This document shows, in pieces, positions 12,996 to 16,335 of a stretch of 16,335 bases of DNA; position 1 is the first letter of the stretch; each line of letters starts with the position of its first letter. The stretch comes from Christensenella sp964592155 (GTDB taxonomy: Bacteria; Bacillota; Clostridia; Christensenellales; Christensenellaceae). Under the pieces are notes generated by a model. The model ran no database searches. It was not told where the DNA came from and saw only the letters and a program-made list of their open reading frames with translations. The DNA lies in the NCBI GenBank assembly GCA_964592155.1, contig CAZQDA010000067.1:1-16335 (forward strand), given 5' to 3'. Made by a program: the position numbers and the translations under genes.

Positions 12996-13742
12996 ATGAA
13001 GTTAGAAAATCTTACATTGAAAGATATTAAGCGCGGTTATACTGTTTGTGATGACCCCCGCAGCTATGCCTGCGTTTTTTGCGAGAAACGTTATGAAGTC
13101 GGTGAGATTTATCCCGTCGGCAACCGCTTTTTTGATGCAAAACGCGCCATCCAGCTGCATCTGGAGCTTGAGCACGGCGATTGCCTGCATCAGCTGATTG
13201 GCAACGATTCAAAATACAATACGCTGACAGAAAACCAGAAAAGGCTCATGCAACTCTTTGCCGCAGGATTTTCGGATAAAGAGATCGCTACAGAGCTTGG
13301 CGTTTCTCCTTCCACAGTCCGGCATCAAAAATTTATGTTCCGCGAAAAGGCAAAGCAGGCAAAATTCTATCTCGCCATTTATGAGCGCGCGTTTGAAAAC
13401 AGTACGCCTTCCGTTACGGACATCGTTCCCGTTCATGACAATGCCAAAATGGTGGACGAGCGATATATTGTAACGCAGGAAGAACGGGAGCACATACTGA
13501 AAACTTCATTTTCCAGCCTCGATCCCCTGCGGCTGAAGGAATTTTCCCCCAAGGAGAAAAAGAAAGTCGTCATCCTTTCCAAGATCGCGGAACAGTTTGA
13601 GCAGGCAAGGCAATATTCCGAAAAAGAAGTCAATGAGCTTCTGGGGCGAATTTTTGATGATTATGTCACGCTCAGACGCTATCTGATTGAATACGGCTTC
13701 CTGCAGCGCACAAAAGACTGTTCCAAATATTGGCTGTCCTGA
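12996..13742 (+). CDS. LuxR-type HTH and DUF2087 domain transcriptional regulator
   Basis: A 248-residue probable DNA-binding regulator. Residues 17-65 hold a zinc-finger-like pattern: C26-V-F-C29, then H55 and H60 within HLELEH, plus C63. Residues 77-128 are a LuxR/GerE helix-turn-helix (LTENQKRLMQLFAAGFSDKEIATELGVSPSTVRHQ). After a linker with no recognised fold, 178-247 are a DUF2087 domain (FSPKEKKKVVILSKIAEQFEQARQYSEKEVNELL, then DDYVTLRRYLIEYGFL and KYWL), which resembles a winged-helix element and is common at the end of Firmicutes regulators. GTG and ATG stand side by side; I chose the ATG since GAGG is 7 bases away. A perfect sigma-A promoter precedes it. The genes downstream encode membrane proteins, which it may control. 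Its signal is unknown. Confidence 0.87.
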   Translation: MKLENLTLKDIKRGYTVCDDPRSYACVFCEKRYEVGEIYPVGNRFFDAKRAIQLHLELEHGDCLHQLIGNDSKYNTLTENQKRLMQLFAAGFSDKEIATELGVSPSTVRHQKFMFREKAKQAKFYLAIYERAFENSTPSVTDIVPVHDNAKMVDERYIVTQEEREHILKTSFSSLDPLRLKEFSPKEKKKVVILSKIAEQFEQARQYSEKEVNELLGRIFDDYVTLRRYLIEYGFLQRTKDCSKYWLS

Positions 13743-13758
13743 GCTTGTCCCACCTTTG

Positions 13759-13788
13759 TTGCAGGGCGCGCCTTTGATATGGTATCAT
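13759..13788 (+). promoter_or_regulatory. Possible extended -10 promoter of the four-helix membrane protein
   Basis: TTGCAG (13759-13764) is followed after 18 bases by TATCAT (13783-13788), which has TG plus one base in front. It lies between the regulator stop codon and the next gene's ribosome site. Moderate match only. Confidence 0.45.
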
Positions 13789-13806
13789 GATATTCGATCT
13801 CTTTTC

Positions 13807-13812
13807 AGGAGG
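13807..13812 (+). promoter_or_regulatory. Ribosome binding site that sets a TTG start
   Basis: A perfect AGGAGG lies 9 bases before the TTG at 13822-13824. No ATG or GTG in that frame is at a usable distance, so this site decides the start of the following gene. Confidence 0.75.
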
Positions 13813-13821
13813 ATTTACTCG

Positions 13822-14283
13822 TTGGGACAGTTCGGATTTTCTTACATCGGCCTGATTTATCTGCTGATGCTTTTTATCCCCAATCTTATTTGGGCGAAAA
13901 ATCAGCCGGTGGATTATGACGCCTCCCATGAAAGTAAAATATTGCTGGTGCTTGAGCGTGTAGGCCAGATTGGCTGCACGTTTTGCGCGCTTGTTTTCAG
14001 CAATTTTAATCCGGCTCCGTTCTCCGCGTGGAGCGTCTGGCTCATCATCTCTTTCCTGCTGATGATCCTTTATGAAATCGGCTGGATCAGATATTTTAAA
14101 AGCGATCATACAGAAAAAAATTTTTACCGAAGCTTTCTCAGCGTTCCCGTTCCGCTTGCCATATTACCTGTCGCTGCATTTCTTTTGCTTGGAATTTATG
14201 GAAAAGTGGCTTTCATGATCCTGTCGGCTCTGGTACTCGGCGTTGGGCACATCGGCATCCACCTCAGTCATCTTAAAAAATGA
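13822..14283 (+). CDS. Conserved four-helix membrane protein of unknown function
   Basis: A 153-residue membrane protein I cannot assign to a function. It has four hydrophobic helices: about 4-21 (FGFSYIGLIYLLMLFIPN), 42-60, 70-89 (WSVWLIISFLLMILYEIGWI) and 110-145, the last perhaps two segments (VPVPLAILPVAAFLLLGIYGK and VAFMILSALVLGVGHIGIHL). Conserved-looking points are PNLIWAKNQP after helix one, ESKILLVLERVGQIGC, YEIGWIRYFKSDHTEKNFYRSFL and the ending GHIGIHLSH, with His residues near the membrane. I recall similar uncharacterised proteins in Clostridia, but cannot check this here. The open frame reaches back into the regulator gene; the start used is TTG at 13822 because of AGGAGG at 9 bases and because the helix begins there. 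The FUSC gene follows. Confidence 0.72.
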   Translation: MGQFGFSYIGLIYLLMLFIPNLIWAKNQPVDYDASHESKILLVLERVGQIGCTFCALVFSNFNPAPFSAWSVWLIISFLLMILYEIGWIRYFKSDHTEKNFYRSFLSVPVPLAILPVAAFLLLGIYGKVAFMILSALVLGVGHIGIHLSHLKK

Positions 14284-14296
14284 TTTTTGACTTCAT

Positions 14297-14325
14297 TAGA
14301 CTTTGCAAGAAAAAAATGTTATAAT
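14297..14325 (+). promoter_or_regulatory. Promoter of the FUSC-family gene
   Basis: A perfect TATAAT (14320-14325) lies 17 bases after TAGACT (14297-14302, four of six -35 bases). Transcription would begin near 14332. It lies inside the open reading frame that continues into the FUSC gene, so translation must start downstream. Confidence 0.6.
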
Positions 14326-14351
14326 TGCATTTATAGAGAATTTTTTGCATT

Positions 14352-14360
14352 GGAAGTGAT
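14352..14360 (+). promoter_or_regulatory. Shine-Dalgarno sequence of the FUSC-family gene
   Basis: GGAAGTGAT matches the ideal GGAGGTGAT at eight of nine positions. Measured from GGAAG, the codon at the ideal distance (8 bases) is ATT at 14365. The nearest downstream GTG (14377) is 20 bases away. Confidence 0.55.
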
Positions 14361-14364
14361 CTGC

Positions 14365-16329
14365 ATTACGATTTCAGTGAAAAGCTCCCTTTTGGAGTTC
14401 AAAAAAAAATTCATCGCGGCAATTCCAGTCATCGTGTTCTTTTTATTGCTCTTTTATGTGATTATTTTGCTCTTTGGCACAGAGTATCTACTCATCGTCT
14501 CGTTTATCACAGCGACTTTTAAAGTCCGCATGCAAAAAAGCTGTACCTTGCGTGGCATGTCTTTCTTGCTTTTGGTGCAATTATCCATTTGCATTCTTGC
14601 ATTTTTTGCTACTTTGAATCTTTTTCTCTGTATTCTGCTGAATGCCGTAGTGCCTTTCGTGCTGATTTATCTCCAGACGACGCAGTTCAACCAGAAAGGC
14701 TACTTCACAAACGCAATGGCTTTCGTATTCCTCCAACTGCGCCCCGTGGGCTTTGATGGTTTTTTCCCGCTGCTTGGCGCGGTGCTGTTTGCAACCGTGT
14801 TCCTGATTGCCGCTCTTTTCCTTTATTCCCGTTTTCACCCAAAAACGCAGGATTATCGCAACGCGCGCAAAGGGCTTGGCATCATTTCTCAGGAATTTTC
14901 CTCTCTTGCGGACGGAACATACAATCCCGCTGTCCAGAAAGATATGCTCTTCTTGCAGACCACGCTGCACCGGCTTGCTTATGGCAGCCGCGACCTTTCT
15001 TATGTTGTGCGGGGCGAAGGCAAAATCCATTATCTGTTTGCCTTGCTGTTTCAGCGCTGTGCCTACTTTATCTCTGATTTTTCGCAGACGGATCAGCCAC
15101 ATTGCGCCGAAGATATAAAAATGCTGAAATCGCTTTCCCTCTTTCTTGATGAAGTGCAGGATAGGATGGATACGCAGGATAATGAACATCTCATTTCCGA
15201 GGCAAACAGCCTGGCCCAAAAAACAGATGGATTAAGCGAGCGTTTTTCTGTTTTTGCGCGCAACTTCCTCCGACTGCTTGTGATAACCCTCGAAGCTGTC
15301 GCGCAGGCAAACGTCGGTATTCCGCCGGAATGGAAGCTGCCCAAACACGCCCATCCGCTGCGCGGGATACGCCAACGCCTGCGTCTGGATTCCTTTGAGA
15401 TACGGTTCGCCCTGCGTCTGTCGCTCGTCTCCGTCATCAGCTTCGCGGCATGCCGTCTTGCTGGTAGTGACCACGCTTATTGGCTGCCATTGAACGCGTT
15501 TCTCCTGCTTCAACCGATGTATGAGGAAAGCGCATACCGCATGAAGACAAGATTGATCGGTACGGCAATCGGCTGCCTGCTTGCCTATCTTATTCTGCCG
15601 CTTCTTTCCGGTGTGACAGGCCACTTTGTTTTTGCAACGGTCATGATTTCTCTCATGTACTGCTGTACGCCCGGCACATGGGTTCAGCCCATTTTCGCAA
15701 CTGGTTTTGCCCTGTCGCTTGCCTCCCTCACAATGGACAGCTCAACCGCAATTGAATATCGCTTCCTTTATCTCGGCCTTGCCGTTCTTCTTGTGCTTGT
15801 TGTGAACCGTTTCTTTTTCCCCACCAGCCTAAAAGGACAGTTTCGCAGCAACATAAGGGAATTGTTCCATATCCAGAGCTCTTATCTGAGCATACTGAGC
15901 ATCAGTGCACGCCGCGTGATTGACTACGGAGTGGTGAGCGACGCGCTGATCTCTTTTCATTTGCTCTATGACGAGGTGCGCAAATACCTCAAAAACCCAA
16001 AAAACGAGCTCGATTCCGCTCCCTATGAAAAGATGCTTTCCGTCATGTGGCGAATGACCGCAGAGGTCGAGCAAATGATCCTTTTCCTGAAAATAGAACA
16101 TCTGACGCCATCCGAACAACAAGCTGTGGATCATTTTTCGTGGCAAATGAAGCGGCAGCTTCAAAAAATCCGTAATTTGCCGGTTAACGGACCGGATACA
16201 TTCGCGCAGGCTTCGTCACAGGAGCTCTCTCCGCCCTACCTCGGTTATCTGATGCGGCAATATCAGTCCAATCTGGATGCGCTGTCCGTCCTTACGGCAG
16301 ATATCCCTCCTAGGCTGCTGCATCATTAA
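14365..16329 (+). CDS. FUSC family membrane protein (aromatic acid/fusaric acid resistance-like)
   Basis: About 654 residues if begun at ATT 14365 (GTG at 14377 is the alternative). The layout is that of FUSC/aromatic-acid-exporter proteins: a first membrane block of about six helices (16-155), a soluble helical part (160-340), a second membrane block (347-485) and a cytoplasmic helical tail. The second block carries the family core: RLDSFEIRFALRLSLV, then YWLPLNAFLLLQPMYEESAYRMKTRLIGTAIG near 372-403. Proteins of this family are thought to export aromatic acids or other small toxic compounds across the inner membrane; the substrate here is unknown. The frame is open back to a TTG at 14287, but that codon lies ahead of the promoter's -10 box. 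The gene sits four bases after the unknown membrane protein and downstream of the DUF2087 regulator. Confidence 0.87.
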   Translation: MTISVKSSLLEFKKKFIAAIPVIVFFLLLFYVIILLFGTEYLLIVSFITATFKVRMQKSCTLRGMSFLLLVQLSICILAFFATLNLFLCILLNAVVPFVLIYLQTTQFNQKGYFTNAMAFVFLQLRPVGFDGFFPLLGAVLFATVFLIAALFLYSRFHPKTQDYRNARKGLGIISQEFSSLADGTYNPAVQKDMLFLQTTLHRLAYGSRDLSYVVRGEGKIHYLFALLFQRCAYFISDFSQTDQPHCAEDIKMLKSLSLFLDEVQDRMDTQDNEHLISEANSLAQKTDGLSERFSVFARNFLRLLVITLEAVAQANVGIPPEWKLPKHAHPLRGIRQRLRLDSFEIRFALRLSLVSVISFAACRLAGSDHAYWLPLNAFLLLQPMYEESAYRMKTRLIGTAIGCLLAYLILPLLSGVTGHFVFATVMISLMYCCTPGTWVQPIFATGFALSLASLTMDSSTAIEYRFLYLGLAVLLVLVVNRFFFPTSLKGQFRSNIRELFHIQSSYLSILSISARRVIDYGVVSDALISFHLLYDEVRKYLKNPKNELDSAPYEKMLSVMWRMTAEVEQMILFLKIEHLTPSEQQAVDHFSWQMKRQLQKIRNLPVNGPDTFAQASSQELSPPYLGYLMRQYQSNLDALSVLTADIPPRLLHH

Positions 16330-16335
16330 TTCGCA

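Noticed and set aside
13687..13821. N-terminal extension of the four-helix protein overlapping the regulator
   Set aside because: It has no ribosome site and reads as an out-of-frame copy of the regulator's last codons; the AGGAGG-TTG start fits better.
14287..14364. TTG at 14287 as the start of the FUSC protein
   Set aside because: No ribosome site precedes it, and a TATAAT promoter box at 14320-14325 lies downstream of it, so this part is probably not in the mRNA made from that promoter.

Overview
The window looks like a chromosomal segment from a Gram-positive, low-to-moderate G+C bacterium, most likely a member of the Clostridia (Bacillota). This is an inference. It rests on strong AGGAGG-type ribosome binding sites, sigma-A style promoters, a glycine T-box leader ahead of a single-chain (alpha2) glycyl-tRNA synthetase, a type III pantothenate kinase beside an ECF transporter S component, and a LemA/DUF2207 pair. 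I see no phage block, CRISPR array, rRNA or tRNA. The only recombination-related gene is a lone small serine recombinase.

Left part (1-8293), almost all on the minus strand. The 3' end of a GNAT acetyltransferase gene (+) meets metY at a symmetric bidirectional terminator (294-331). An SDR reductase and metY (O-acetylhomoserine sulfhydrylase) form a short operon with its own promoter. Upstream lies a long co-directional run, panT - coaX - hom - cupin - lemA - DUF2207, which starts at an extended -10 promoter (8413-8442) and ends at a terminator (2453-2488). It combines pantothenate uptake and phosphorylation (first steps to CoA), homoserine synthesis (feeding threonine and methionine; MetY uses activated homoserine), a small cupin translated from just behind hom, and an envelope pair (LemA plus a Gly-tailed DUF2207 membrane protein) separated by a perfect 32-bp inverted repeat.

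Middle (8294-11071). A divergent regulatory region separates panT from two tandem tspO-family genes. These converge, with a 4-bp gap, on the serine recombinase gene. Next comes a minus-strand pair: a small membrane-anchored zinc-ribbon protein joined by an ATGA overlap to crcB/fluC (fluoride channel). No fluoride riboswitch is visible.

Right part (11072-16335), all plus strand. A compact T-box leader controls glyS, which ends at a strong terminator. A perfect-consensus sigma-A promoter then drives a LuxR-HTH/DUF2087 regulator with an N-terminal zinc-finger-like motif. It is followed by a four-helix membrane protein of unknown function with a TTG start, and by a large FUSC-family membrane protein whose own promoter overlaps the 5' end of its open frame and whose best Shine-Dalgarno sequence points to an ATT start codon.

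The items most worth a second look are the unusually short glycine T-box, the inverted repeat between lemA and DUF2207, the start-codon puzzles of the last two genes, and the regulator / unknown membrane protein / FUSC cluster, which could be a small envelope or efflux module.
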